Below, piece by piece: positions 26,677 to 35,142 of a DNA stretch of 52,670 nucleotides. The DNA lies in contig NZ_OBQI01000009.1 in NCBI RefSeq assembly GCF_900221005.1, positions 1 through 52,670 of the forward strand. Direction: 5' to 3'. The position numbers and the translations under genes were made by a program. Source of the stretch: Blastococcus aggregatus (GTDB lineage Bacteria > Actinomycetota > Actinomycetes > Mycobacteriales > Geodermatophilaceae). The number at the start of each line of letters is the position of its first letter. Position 1 is the stretch's first letter. Under the pieces are notes generated by a model. It saw nothing but the letters and a program-made list of their open reading frames with translations. It made no database searches and had not been told where the DNA came from.

Positions 26677-29571
26677 TTACACGGGAACCGGAATCGGCAC
26701 CAACGTCCCGGCGAGGAGGGTTTCGAGCACGGCAGCCGGATCAGCCGGCCGACCCAAGAAATAGCCCTGCACACGGTGGCATCCCATGCCTCGCAGCGCC
26801 TCCAGCTGGGCCGAGGTCTCGACCCCTTCGGCCACGACGCGGAGCCCGAGCCCCTGCCCGAGGCCCACAATGCCGGCCACGAAGGCAGCGGAGTCCTCAT
26901 CTGTCAGCTGCGCCGTGAAAGCCTGATCGACCTTCACCTCGGTCACCGGCAAGCGACGCAGCTGCGCCAATGACGAGTATCCGGTTCCGAAGTCGTCCAC
27001 GGAGATGCCCACACCCAGCTCCCGCAGCCGATGCAGGTTGCCGTTGCCAGCAGCAACCTGCGACATCACCTGACTCTCGGTGACCTCTACGACCAACCGG
27101 TCACACGGCAGCCCGGACTCCATCAGGACCTGATGCACCAGCTCGGCGAAGTCGGGCTTGTTCAGCTGGACGGCCGAGACGTTCACTGCCAGCTCCAGAT
27201 CGATCCCTTGCTCACGCCAGCCCGCGACGACGCGGCAGGCCTCGCGAAGGATGTACTCCCCGATCTCCTCGATCATTCCGCTGTCCTCGGCGATGGGCAC
27301 GAAGAGGCCCGGAGACACCAGTCCCATTTCCGGGTGGTACCAGCGCGCGAGGGCCTCCACCGCCACAACCCGGCCGCTGGCCAGATCGATCTGCGGCTGG
27401 AGATGGACCCGGAACTCACCGCGGCCGGCCGCGCCGCGCAGCTCCGTTTCCACCCGCAACCGATCCGGCGACGGTTCCAGGTGCACGAGTCCACGGGCCT
27501 CGGCCCTGGCCCGGTGCATGTCTTCGTACGCGCGCTCGATCAGTCGTTGGCTGAGCTGGCGGCGGTTCTGTGGTCCGGCGAGGGGCGCCGCGTCCGCGAC
27601 GGCGAAGCCGATGGCGAGGTCGACGAACACTTCTTCGCCACCGACGCGCATCGGCGCGGTCAGGCTGCTCCGGACTCTGGCCGCGACGTCCTCAGCATCC
27701 GAATCTCCGACGCCGGGAAGAAGGACGACGAACTCGTCCCCGCTGCAGCGGGCCACGGTGTCCCCCTCCCGCACCACCGCGGCGCTCAAGCGACCTGCGA
27801 CCTGCCGCAGCAGCTCATCCCCGGCCCCGTGCCCGAGGCTGTCGTTGATCCTCTTCAGCCGGCTGACATTGCAGAAGAGAACAGCGACCTGAGCGCCCTC
27901 CCGATCCACCTCTCCGAGAGCGGACTCCAGCCGGGCCTCGAACAGGGCGCGGTTGGGCAGGCCGGTGAGCGCGTCGTGCGAGCCCTGCCGTCGGATCTCG
28001 TCCAGGAGCCGACTGTTGTCCAGCGCCACCCCGGCCAGCCCAGCGAGTCCCCAGAGCCGCTCGGTGAGCGCCTCTCCGAGGACGGGCGGGGGCGCGCTCT
28101 CCACCCAGTGCGCGAGAATGATGCCCACAAGTTGGTCGTCGACCCTGATGGGAACCCACCCCATGGCCTCGACACCGAACTCATCGAGCACGTCGCGTGC
28201 CCACGCTGAGCCGCCGCGGTTGACGATCATCGGAAGCCCGGCGGCCATCAGCTCGCGCAGTTCGGGGCTCTCCTCGGGGGTGGTCACGTACTGCGCCACC
28301 CGCTCCACGAGGTCCGCCGGCCATCCGCTCGAGCCAGGTAACCAGACCTTTCCCACCCCTGGCTCCCACAGCGCGACAGCGGAACGGTCGGCGCCGGACA
28401 GCAACGGAACGGCTTCGGCCACCGACTGCGCGACGGCGCTTACCGTCTGGCGCCCGGCCAGCGACCGGGCGACCCTGAGCAGCAGCCGAGCGGTCTCTTC
28501 CTGTTCACGGGCCTCGCCGAGCAGCACGGACATCTCGATGCCGACCGCCGCGTGCTGCGCGTATGCGGCGAGGAGGTCCTCGTCCTCCGGGAAGAATGCC
28601 TGCCCGGGGCTGACCACCGCAGCCAGCATTCCGTACTTCCGGGTTGCCGAGGCAACGGTCACTGTCAGCACCTCCGCGCCTTCGACGCAGCGGATTCCTG
28701 GCTCCAACGACGTTTCCCTGAGGGTTTCCAACAACGATGGGTCGAGGCCGCGGGACCGCACATGGCGGACTCCGTTCGGCAAGCGGAGATCGAGCAGGTG
28801 CCCGCGGGCATGGACGGCCCCGTCGGCACGCTCGGCGACGCTGTTCAACGTCTCCTCCAGTGAGGCCCCGCTGACCAGGTCGCTCGCGGCCGAATGCAGC
28901 CCGCGCAGCCGCTCTTCGGCGTGCACGACAGCATCCTGGCGACTCGCGCCGGCCACTGCATGCCCCCGCCACCGACGCCACATCGCTCCGGCGCGATGCT
29001 CCCGCCAGGTCACCGTGTACTCGCACTCGGGCGCACCATCTACCTGGCAGGCCTTGTGCGCGACGCGCGCCGGCGGCAGACCGAAGAGCACAGGAGCCTG
29101 CTCGAGCATGCCGACGCTGTAGTCGCAGTCCACACGCGTAGGTCGACGCACTGGCAGGACATGCCATGCCAGCTCCGCCTCTCCGGCCTGTGCCGCGACA
29201 CAGCGGAACACCGCCGTGCTGTCCAGACGCGTCGACACCCGCGATACGTGGCGAAGCGCGGCAGCAGGAGACCCGAGCGCCCGCGTCAACGCCCGGATGG
29301 GCGCCAGCGCAGGATCCACCAGGGCGGCTGCCCCCATCCTCAGTCCGATACGCGGGTCACCGAGCTCACGAGCGGCCGCTTCGAAGAGGGTGAGCTTGAC
29401 GGAGTACGGCACCCGGCCGTGAGCACTCTGCAGATGCGTTTTCTGCGGAAGCAGCCCAGCCCGATCGAGTACGCGGTCAACCGCCTGCTCGCCGGCCTCA
29501 TCGGCTACAACCCGCAGAAGCAGTCGAGTGATAAGCGTGGAGGTTCCACCCACAGCATTCTCAGCAACCAT
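26677..29571 (-). CDS. GAF-GGDEF-EAL protein with degenerate GGDEF metal site
   Basis: Soluble 964-aa c-di-GMP protein. Residues 1-195 resemble the N-terminal ligand-binding region of AraC-type regulators or V4R-like domains (GRVPYSVKLTLFEAAAREL, CQVDGAPECEYTVTW). Two GAF-like regions follow (about 205-345 and 360-520), then GGDEF (about 530-690) and EAL (about 700-950). The GGDEF keeps SGDEF and an I-site RxxD (REGD) but the usual LDLDxFK reads CNVSRLK: the metal-binding Asp is Asn, so cyclase activity should be lost. The EAL is complete: VEALARW, AVNVSAVQL, VEVTESQ, VDDFGTGYSSL, EVKVDQAF, AEGVET and VQGYFLGRP. The prediction is a phosphodiesterase sensing c-di-GMP or GTP through its dead GGDEF. 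Confidence 0.92.
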   Translation of the reverse strand: MVAENAVGGTSTLITRLLLRVVADEAGEQAVDRVLDRAGLLPQKTHLQSAHGRVPYSVKLTLFEAAARELGDPRIGLRMGAAALVDPALAPIRALTRALGSPAAALRHVSRVSTRLDSTAVFRCVAAQAGEAELAWHVLPVRRPTRVDCDYSVGMLEQAPVLFGLPPARVAHKACQVDGAPECEYTVTWREHRAGAMWRRWRGHAVAGASRQDAVVHAEERLRGLHSAASDLVSGASLEETLNSVAERADGAVHARGHLLDLRLPNGVRHVRSRGLDPSLLETLRETSLEPGIRCVEGAEVLTVTVASATRKYGMLAAVVSPGQAFFPEDEDLLAAYAQHAAVGIEMSVLLGEAREQEETARLLLRVARSLAGRQTVSAVAQSVAEAVPLLSGADRSAVALWEPGVGKVWLPGSSGWPADLVERVAQYVTTPEESPELRELMAAGLPMIVNRGGSAWARDVLDEFGVEAMGWVPIRVDDQLVGIILAHWVESAPPPVLGEALTERLWGLAGLAGVALDNSRLLDEIRRQGSHDALTGLPNRALFEARLESALGEVDREGAQVAVLFCNVSRLKRINDSLGHGAGDELLRQVAGRLSAAVVREGDTVARCSGDEFVVLLPGVGDSDAEDVAARVRSSLTAPMRVGGEEVFVDLAIGFAVADAAPLAGPQNRRQLSQRLIERAYEDMHRARAEARGLVHLEPSPDRLRVETELRGAAGRGEFRVHLQPQIDLASGRVVAVEALARWYHPEMGLVSPGLFVPIAEDSGMIEEIGEYILREACRVVAGWREQGIDLELAVNVSAVQLNKPDFAELVHQVLMESGLPCDRLVVEVTESQVMSQVAAGNGNLHRLRELGVGISVDDFGTGYSSLAQLRRLPVTEVKVDQAFTAQLTDEDSAAFVAGIVGLGQGLGLRVVAEGVETSAQLEALRGMGCHRVQGYFLGRPADPAAVLETLLAGTLVPIPVPV

Positions 29572-30125
29572 GTCAGCCCCCGTTGCTCGCGCATCACCCC
29601 AGCGACTCTGGAGCTCAATTGATCCACCCTGGTTATCGGCGGGGGCGGTTCTTCATGTAGGAGCCCGGGCCATTCGTCCCTCCATGGGGGGAGCCTCGAA
29701 CACATTTGTCGTTTGCGTCAGCGATTCGCGTTCGTGCGCGCCAGAACGGGCTCGCCATGCCACTGATGTGTCACAACGTATGTGACAGACCGTTTCGCGA
29801 GTCACACCCAGACCGTCCGCCGGAGGACCTCGCCGCGGAGATCGAAATGCTCGGCCCGTCCGCACCAGCACCGTCGAGGAGGCCCAAGCCAAGATTGTCG
29901 CGACTCTCCGGACAATGGAGGAGCGCTGCGACCTCACGATCAATCGCTCCGGCGACGAAGACCTATCGCCTGACGCGGGCCGCCAGTTGAAGAGGAAGAG
30001 ATGGAACATCCCCGGCAGGTAGCAGCGATGCTGTCTCCCGACGCGCCGACGCCCGACGGGATCGGCATAGGCGGCGCTGCGGGAAGGCGCGGCGACAATC
30101 GGACATCCTGCGCCGAGCGGAGCAG
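29572..30125. other. Intergenic region, no intact gene
   Basis: Contains the upstream region of the minus-strand GGDEF-EAL gene. From about 30033 it holds in-frame codons that belong to the N-terminus of the TetR protein at 30126 (SRRADARRDRHRRR) but without a start codon. Confidence 0.4.
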
Positions 30126-30491
30126 ATGTTCGGCGAGCGAGGCTTCGAGGCGGGGAGCGTGGCAGACATCGTGACCGCCGCATCGGTCTCGGTCCAGACC
30201 AGCTTCAACCACTTCTCGAGCAAGGAGTCACTCTTCTTCGACGAGCACGTGAGCTGGTTAGGCGAGCTCGACGAGGCGGTACGGTGCGGGCCGCCGGACG
30301 TTTCGGCGCTGACCAGGCTGCAGGAACATCTGACGGCGACGACACAGGACGCCATGCGCTTCGAGGCCGCCCGGGAGGGCCGCCGTTTCGTCGCGATCCT
30401 CCTAGCTTGCCCCGCACTCCCTGGCTGGACGGGCCGGGCTTCGTCCGCCGGTCTGGGCGTCCCGGCCCGCGGCGCGTCCGTCAGCCTCTAA
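30126..30491 (+). CDS. TetR-family regulator, truncated
   Basis: The frame from ATG 30126 gives a TetR DNA-binding region (MFGERGFEAGSVADIVTAAS, QTSFNHFSSKESLF) and about 80 further residues, 121 aa in all; full TetR proteins have about 190-210. The N-terminal helix (RRQSDILRRAEQ) lies in frame upstream without a start codon, and the ligand-binding half stops at 30491 where it meets the end of the opposing dehydrogenase remnant. Both ends therefore look damaged and it is probably not functional. Its ancestral target may have been the adjacent catabolic gene. Confidence 0.6.
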   Translation: MFGERGFEAGSVADIVTAASVSVQTSFNHFSSKESLFFDEHVSWLGELDEAVRCGPPDVSALTRLQEHLTATTQDAMRFEAAREGRRFVAILLACPALPGWTGRASSAGLGVPARGASVSL

Positions 30492-31287
30492 CGGCGAGCC
30501 CGCCGTCCGGGTGCAGGAACGTGCCGGTCATGCCGTCGGCGCCTGAGGAGGCGAGGAAGACGTACGCGACCGCATGGTCCTGCAGGGCCATCGCGACACC
30601 CAGCGACGTGAGGGCCTTGAGGTCCTGCTCACGCCCCGGCCCTTCCTCGATCTTGGCGCTGTCGAGGCCGAGCGCGGAAAGGCCCGCGCATGTCGGTACG
30701 CACGGTGCCGCCAGGGGCCACTCCGTTGACCCGCACGTCCGGCGCGAGCTCGTGGGCCCAGCGCCGTGACGCAGCCTCGCACAGCGAACTTCGACGCGAC
30801 GTACAGGGCTCCGCCCCGGCCGGAGTAGAAGTCCGAAGAGGAAGCCGCCAGGATCGCCGATCCGCGCGACTGGTGAAGCGGTTTCAACGCGGCCTGCACG
30901 ACGACGAGGTGGGACAGGACGTTCACGGAAAAACATCTCGTGGAAAGAGTCGGGAAGGGTTCGCGGATCGAGGTCGCCCAGCCCCTTATAGAAGTCGAAG
31001 ATCCCAACTCAGTTGACGACGGTATCCAGCCCGCCCCAGTCGGCCACGCATTGGTGGACCAATTTCTGGGCGTCCTGGGGCCGTGTCGCGTCCCCCCGCC
31101 AGACGATCACGTCTTCGGGTGTTCCAGCGGCCTGATCGCGCACGGCGCGGAGCTTCTCTCCGTCCCGCTCGAGCACGGCGACGCGGGCACCGGAGCCCCG
31201 GAAGGCATCGACGACGGCGCGGTCGATGCCGGAGCCGCCTCCTGCGATGAGCGTCCGCTTGCCGTGAAGCGGCCCGGGCTTCGTCAC
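30481..31287 (-). pseudogene. Short-chain dehydrogenase (cis-dihydrodiol dehydrogenase-like), multiple lesions
   Basis: It begins MTKPGPLHGKRTLIAGGGSG at 31287 (NAD-binding glycine motif GGGSGID) and reads to DWGGLDTVVN, then hits TGA. After this stop the same frame resumes VGIFDFYKGLGDLDPRTL. An extra T in a T-run near 30927 shifts it to SVNVLSHLVVVQAALKPL, with the catalytic Ser region AASSSDFYSGRGG and the YVASK active-site Tyr/Lys. A further break near 30770 leads to GLSALGLDSAKIEEG and the C-terminus MTGTFLHPDGGLAVRG. The pattern matches BphB/HcaB-type dehydrogenases of aromatic ring degradation. In the stretch just upstream (to about 31480) another frame reads RLRIWVPKLGRNPAPPLEV, an unrecognised fragment. 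Confidence 0.75.
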
Positions 31288-31599
31288 CCCTCGTCGCCCG
31301 GCCCATACGGGTCTTGAGAAAGCCGGAGAACAGGTCCGTCGTCTGCCAGGTCAGCGTCTCGACCTCGAGGGGCGGAGCAGGATTTCGGCCGAGCTTCGGC
31401 ACCCAGATCCGCAGCCGGTGGCCGTTCCGGGTCTCCACGCGCGAGATCACGACGTTCGCGACTCGTTCGCGATCTCGAAGGACTGCTCCGCCGAGACAGC
31501 GGCTCCCTGACCCGCGCGGCAGGGCCATGGACCGGGCACTCGACTGGCGACGGCTCGGTTATAGCGACCATCTGCTCTTCCGGCGCCACGTGTAGCACG

Positions 31600-31851
31600 G
31601 AGGCACGCGGAAGGCACGACACCCGCCTGATATGGCGCTGACCTGCACAGATGACGCTTGGAGGCCCCAGCCTTCCAAGCTGGCCATGCCGGTTCGATCC
31701 CGGTCACCCGCTCCACGCACTGACCAGCTCGTATGCCCGTTTGCGCAGCTCAGCCCAGCCTCGGCGCCGCCCCCGTGCCTTAACGGTGCTGCCCCCTGCT
31801 GACCGCTGACCACCGGCTTTGGCCGGTGCTTAAGGCACGCGTAAGGCACGG
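31600..31851. other. AttP-like site: tRNA-Gly 3' half with arm repeats on both sides
   Basis: Left arms GGCACG at 31602 and 31613 (11-bp period), CTGACCTGC at 31638, then the tRNA-Gly 3' half: CCAGC-CTTCCAA-GCTGG (31667-31683), T-arm with GGTTCGATCC, CACCCGCTCCA ending at about 31714. Right of it, an inverted arm CGTGCCTTAA at 31774-31783 and a direct pair TTAAGGCACG at 31830 with AAGGCACG at 31843, again 11 bp apart. The left half is laid out like the site at 12897. A core with arms on both sides is the form of an excised-element attP, or of a junction between two tandem elements. No 5' tRNA half and no integrase gene is present. Confidence 0.7.
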
Positions 31852-32244
31852 CCTGAGCGCTCGCCGGCAGGGGACCCCGCGCGGCAGGCGGCATTAGCCT
31901 GCAGACGAGGACCGTCGAGCCGCCCTCCGACGATCGTGCTGCGGAAGGCGCGACGCCCTCCTACTGGGAACAGCTACTGCTGGGACGGGCTTCCACCTCG
32001 CCGGGCGGCAAAGTCCTACGAGCCGGGATGGCGAAAGAGGCCGGCTTTCCTCTGCACCTGTCGCTTCTCCCACACTGCCAGTCCGGCAAATGATCTCCGA
32101 GCACGTCCGGGGAGATTCGTCGCCGGGCCAGCGCGCGGACCGAAGCCTCCGGCAAGGACCGGGCACGACCGGGCCGGTGGATGTCACCTACGGTTCCGGG
32201 GACGGCGCTGCGGAACCGCCCGCTGCCGGACCGGGGAGAGCTAG
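31852..32244. other. Region without recognisable gene; contains a dispersed 32-bp sequence
   Basis: No frame here has convincing coding character. Bases 32054-32085 match 45617-45648 at 29 of 32 positions (shared block CTCCCACACTGCCAG). GGAG before 32245 is the ribosome binding site of the next gene. Confidence 0.4.
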
Positions 32245-33201
32245 ATGCCGCGCAGAACCGTCACCGTCACCCGCATCTGGGCGACCACCCGACGGCGACC
32301 GAACGAGCTGCTGGACCTGTCTGCCATCGAAGGCAAGCACGACGTCCTGCACCTCGCGCGGGCCTTCTACACGGCGCTCCCGCCGTCGGAACTCGTTGAC
32401 AACGCCAAGGAGCGGTACGTCTCCATCGAGAACGACCTCCCCTCCGGGCGAACGCTCGGGCTGGAGCTGTTCGCTGGCCACTTCGGAGACGAGGGCCCAA
32501 CTCGACACGTGGTGACGGGGCAAACCACGCACACCCGGGGCACGCTCGAGTCGTCGGCCGCTGCTGTCCGGGCGATGCTGGCGCTGCCCGAGCGCTCAAC
32601 AAGCCTGCTCGTCTTCCTGGAACACGCAGCCAACGACTCCGCTGCTTGGGCATTGATCGAGCCCCTGAGGAAGTGGCTGCGCAGCCGGTTCATGGACTAC
32701 ACATGGCATTCCGAGGGCCTCGTCGTGCCCGGCGCATGGCACGAGGGCGCCGAGCTGACCGAGGTCTCGGCGGTCGTGCATGGCCACAGCCCGAACATCG
32801 AAGACGTCGGCACGCCGAAGATCGTCGGCAAGCTGCAGCATGTGCTCACACCCGAACGAGGCCGACGGATCTTCCCGCGGTCGCTCTGGTCGGAGCTGCT
32901 CAACGGGAACGTCGACCGCGGCGCGCTCTTCGGCGTCGACGACGCCGACGTCGGCGAGGTCTTCGTCCAGATGATGAAGGACGGACGCAAGAAGCGCTTT
33001 GCCCTCGGCGACCCTGGCGCCCCGCTCGCACGCTGGGTCATCACGGCAACCGGAGAGCCCGAACCCAGCGCGGAGGAGGCGTTCGACTTCTTCCTGGACA
33101 TGGCCCCGGAACTCTTCCTCGCTGTCGGTGCCGACTGGCAGTCTGGCGACCGCTACGGGGACTGGCCGGCCGATGTGCTGGACATGAGGGTGGAGGTCTG
33201 A
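32245..33201 (+). CDS. Unrecognised 318-aa soluble protein, first gene of a two-gene unit
   Basis: I do not recognise the family. It is a 318-aa acidic protein without signal peptide or membrane helices; the ATG at 32245 has GGGGAGAG upstream. It starts with basic TVTVTRIWATTRRRP, has an Asp/Glu-rich middle, and conserved-looking blocks TLGLELFAGHFGDEG, STSLLVFLEHAANDSAAW, FMDYTWHSEGLVVPGAWHE and TPKIVGKLQHVL. The C-terminus is EAFDFFLDMAPELFLAV and YGDWPADVLD. Codon use is normal for the window and the frame is undamaged, in contrast to the decayed genes on both sides. It is followed after three bases by a four-helix membrane protein, so the two likely act together. A soluble sensor plus membrane effector is possible; no enzymatic motif supports a specific reaction. 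Confidence 0.75.
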   Translation: MPRRTVTVTRIWATTRRRPNELLDLSAIEGKHDVLHLARAFYTALPPSELVDNAKERYVSIENDLPSGRTLGLELFAGHFGDEGPTRHVVTGQTTHTRGTLESSAAAVRAMLALPERSTSLLVFLEHAANDSAAWALIEPLRKWLRSRFMDYTWHSEGLVVPGAWHEGAELTEVSAVVHGHSPNIEDVGTPKIVGKLQHVLTPERGRRIFPRSLWSELLNGNVDRGALFGVDDADVGEVFVQMMKDGRKKRFALGDPGAPLARWVITATGEPEPSAEEAFDFFLDMAPELFLAVGADWQSGDRYGDWPADVLDMRVEV

Positions 33202-33204
33202 CCG

Positions 33205-33726
33205 GTGACCAAGTTCTCCGTCGGCCCGGTGATCAGCGATCATCTCGGGACCCTGGAGGACGAGCGCACTCACACGGCTCGGTGGCAGGACTGGGCCATG
33301 CTCTACGGGCTGCCGGCCGCCGCCGGGGCCCCGCTCGCCATCTGGAACGTCCAGCTGCAGGGCATCGGTGAGGTCGTCGGAGGCCTGGCGATCCTGGCTG
33401 GCTTCCTCTTCGGACTCGTCGTGTTCGTCTTCCAGCTACGGCTTCAGGTGACCGCGGATCCCAGGGTAGCCCCGCAGGGTCTGCTCCCCCGCCTTCTGGA
33501 CCAGCTCTTCGCGAACGTCAGCTACGCGGTGCTCGTCGGCTTCATGACGGTGGGTGTCTCCATCGCGGCGAGCGCTACGCGCTCTCTGGACGCCAAGACT
33601 GGCGACCTGATGGCGGTCAACCGCTGGTGGTCCGCAGTCCTGGTACTGCTCTTCGCGCATCTCATGCTGCTGCTGGCGATGTCCTTGAAGCGACTCCGGC
33701 GGGCGTACCAGGAGCTCAAGCGCTAA
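33205..33726 (+). CDS. Unrecognised 173-aa membrane protein, second gene of the unit
   Basis: GTG at 33205 lies three bases after the stop of the 318-aa gene, with GGAGG inside that gene's last codons, so translation is coupled. Four hydrophobic segments are visible: LYGLPAAAGAPLAIWNV, GLAILAGFLFGLVVFVFQL, ANVSYAVLVGFMTVGVSIA and WWSAVLVLLFAHLMLLLAMS. These form two hairpins, with a charged N-terminus (DHLGTLEDERTHTARWQD) and basic C-terminus (KRLRRAYQELKR). It lacks any catalytic motif; small four-helix proteins of this size are often pore or membrane-anchoring partners of defence proteins. That role is inference from layout only. Confidence 0.75.
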   Translation: MTKFSVGPVISDHLGTLEDERTHTARWQDWAMLYGLPAAAGAPLAIWNVQLQGIGEVVGGLAILAGFLFGLVVFVFQLRLQVTADPRVAPQGLLPRLLDQLFANVSYAVLVGFMTVGVSIAASATRSLDAKTGDLMAVNRWWSAVLVLLFAHLMLLLAMSLKRLRRAYQELKR

Positions 33727-33813
33727 CTGCGCCTCTCGCTCTTAGAGGTTGCTAATCAGCACGAGCTCGACAGAGTGAATCCGCCTGCGCGTCGAGGGCC
33801 TAGGGTCGGCGGC

Positions 33814-34194
33814 ATGGCAGCGCCCAAGCTCGAGTCCGACAAGACCTACCTCGCCGCGGCCGTCGACGTGCTGCCCAGCACCTCCCCCTAAATTGATGCA
33901 GCGACTTGGCGTCGCTCCAGGCCACCAACCATCGGCCACCAGGTGCATGCACTCGAAGGGCTTGCCGACCGACGACTTCCACCGGCGCATCGACGACGCG
34001 GTGCTCCCGTCGCTCGTCACACCGAGGCCACCGGACTGCTCGGCGTCTCCCGGCAGCGCGTGGTGCAGCGGGCTACCGCCGGCCAGCTGGCCGGCATCAA
34101 GGTCGGCGACACCTGGGCACTGCTGCGCTCCGAAGTGACCGCCCGGGCCGCGGGCATCGGGCTGCAGCCCGCCGAGGTGGGCAGCTACCCGTGA
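33814..34194 (+). pseudogene. Helix-turn-helix protein remnant
   Basis: A short frame (MAAPKLESDKTYLAAAVDVL) begins at 33814 and stops after 25 codons. Another gives LPTDDFHRRIDDAVLPSLVT, and a third (to 34194) gives TEATGLLGVSRQRVVQRATA and GIKVGDTWALLRSEVTARA. The last is the excisionase/MerR-like motif found in many mobile-element regulators (xLGVSRQRV...GxxxGxxWxxRxSxV). The three pieces line up in order if two indels are allowed, so one small DNA-binding protein has decayed here. Confidence 0.5.
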
Positions 34195-34506
34195 GCGATG
34201 GGGGCGCGGCCACGAACGTCTGTGGTGAGCCGCTCGTGCTCGTCGGCCTGCGGGAGTAGGCCGCTGGGAGACTGCGGACGAGCGTTGGCCACCCGCTCCC
34301 GCACCGGCTGGCGAGCTTCAATGAAGGCGGCGACGCGATCGTCATCGAGTGGGACGAGCACGCCGCGCGCCTGGTCGGCGGCCCTGGGGCGCCGTCGAGT
34401 CAGCCCTGAGACCACGATCCGTTCCTGTCGTACCCGCCCGACACACTCCTGGTCGCCTTCTTCACGGGAGGCCCGCACCGGCCGGCTGGTCGCCCGGCCA
34501 CAGCAG
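34195..34506. other. Probable decayed coding region
   Basis: Plus-strand codons such as RLASFNEGGDAIVIEWDEH and PPDTLLVAFFTGGP look coding but are interrupted by stops. The hairpin at 34507 suggests a gene once ended here. Confidence 0.35.
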
Positions 34507-34539
34507 AAGGCCCCATCCGCTTCGGCAGGTGGGGGCCTT
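34507..34539 (+). terminator. Hairpin terminator
   Basis: AAGGCCCC and its inverse GGGGCCTT flank a 17-base loop, followed by CCTGTCATT; typical actinobacterial terminator form. Confidence 0.65.
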
Positions 34540-34581
34540 CCTGTCATTCAGCACCGGGGCCTAGAACGGTCGGGCCGACAG

Positions 34582-34605
34582 GTGGATGCCAGAGTGGATG
34601 CCAGA
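34582..34605 (+). repeat. Tandem 12-bp direct repeat
   Basis: GTGGATGCCAGA occurs twice head to tail. One-turn-spaced short direct repeats of this kind occur at integrase arm sites; no partner is seen nearby. Confidence 0.6.
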
Positions 34606-34804
34606 GACGACCGGCATGGTCGGCCCTGCTAGCGCTGGCCAGAGATCCGCACCTGCCACCGTGAACAGCAGACTGCGGTGCGCCCGCGACAGCTAGTAGA
34701 AAACGATGTCCGGATGGGCCACCGCACGCAGCCGGATGACGTGGTCGCCGGAGCGGCTCGTGGGCTCACCCAGGGTCCGGATGATGGCCGTGCAGGCACG
34801 GCCG

Positions 34805-35110
34805 TCAGGCCTGCGGGTGCTCGTCGCTCTGATACTTGGCTTGGTGTCGGCGAATCCAAGCAAGATCATCCCGCCCGCCCGGGCGCGCGGTGAACGTCCC
34901 CGCGAGAACTAGGCCCACCGTCACCACGAATGTAATCCAGCCTTGGCGGGTGTTGTTGAAGAAAAACACACCACCACCTGCCATCGCGATGAACAACGCC
35001 AGGCAAACATATCCCCAGGGACCAGACCGCCACTCTCCCCAATACGGGTTCGACGACGTCCACCATCGCTTGGAGAAAAGGCGGGGTTCGGTCCCCGGCA
35101 CCTCAGTCAT
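34805..35110 (-). CDS. Small two-helix membrane protein, candidate immunity protein of the RHS toxin
   Basis: A 101-aa protein: polar N-terminus (MTEVPGTEPRLFSKRWWTSS), two hydrophobic segments (WGYVCLALFIAMAGGGVFFF and GWITFVVTVGLVLAGTFTA) and a basic C-terminus (WIRRHQAKYQSDEHPQA). The ATG at 35110 is six bases after AGGAGG; the 124-aa frame is over-extended. It starts 32 bp after the stop of the 2147-aa YD-repeat protein on the same strand, the standard place for the immunity gene of a polymorphic toxin. GC content here is lower than the window average, as in the toxin tip. A membrane immunity protein would fit a membrane-acting or periplasm-entering toxin. The function is inferred from position; no family is recognised. 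Confidence 0.7.
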   Translation of the reverse strand: MTEVPGTEPRLFSKRWWTSSNPYWGEWRSGPWGYVCLALFIAMAGGGVFFFNNTRQGWITFVVTVGLVLAGTFTARPGGRDDLAWIRRHQAKYQSDEHPQA

Positions 35111-35142
35111 GAATCGCCTCCTGGCCAGCAGATGACGAGCAG

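Noticed and set aside
31447..31716. Minus-strand frame with RVTGIEPAWPAWKAG
   Set aside because: This is the well-known false protein produced by reading antisense across a tRNA 3' half; the same happens near 12950 (GNRTRVISLEGWPSW).
32245..33726. Firm assignment to the Kiwa system
   Set aside because: Only sizes and helix count agree; gene order is reversed and no KwaB domain motif could be recognised by eye.
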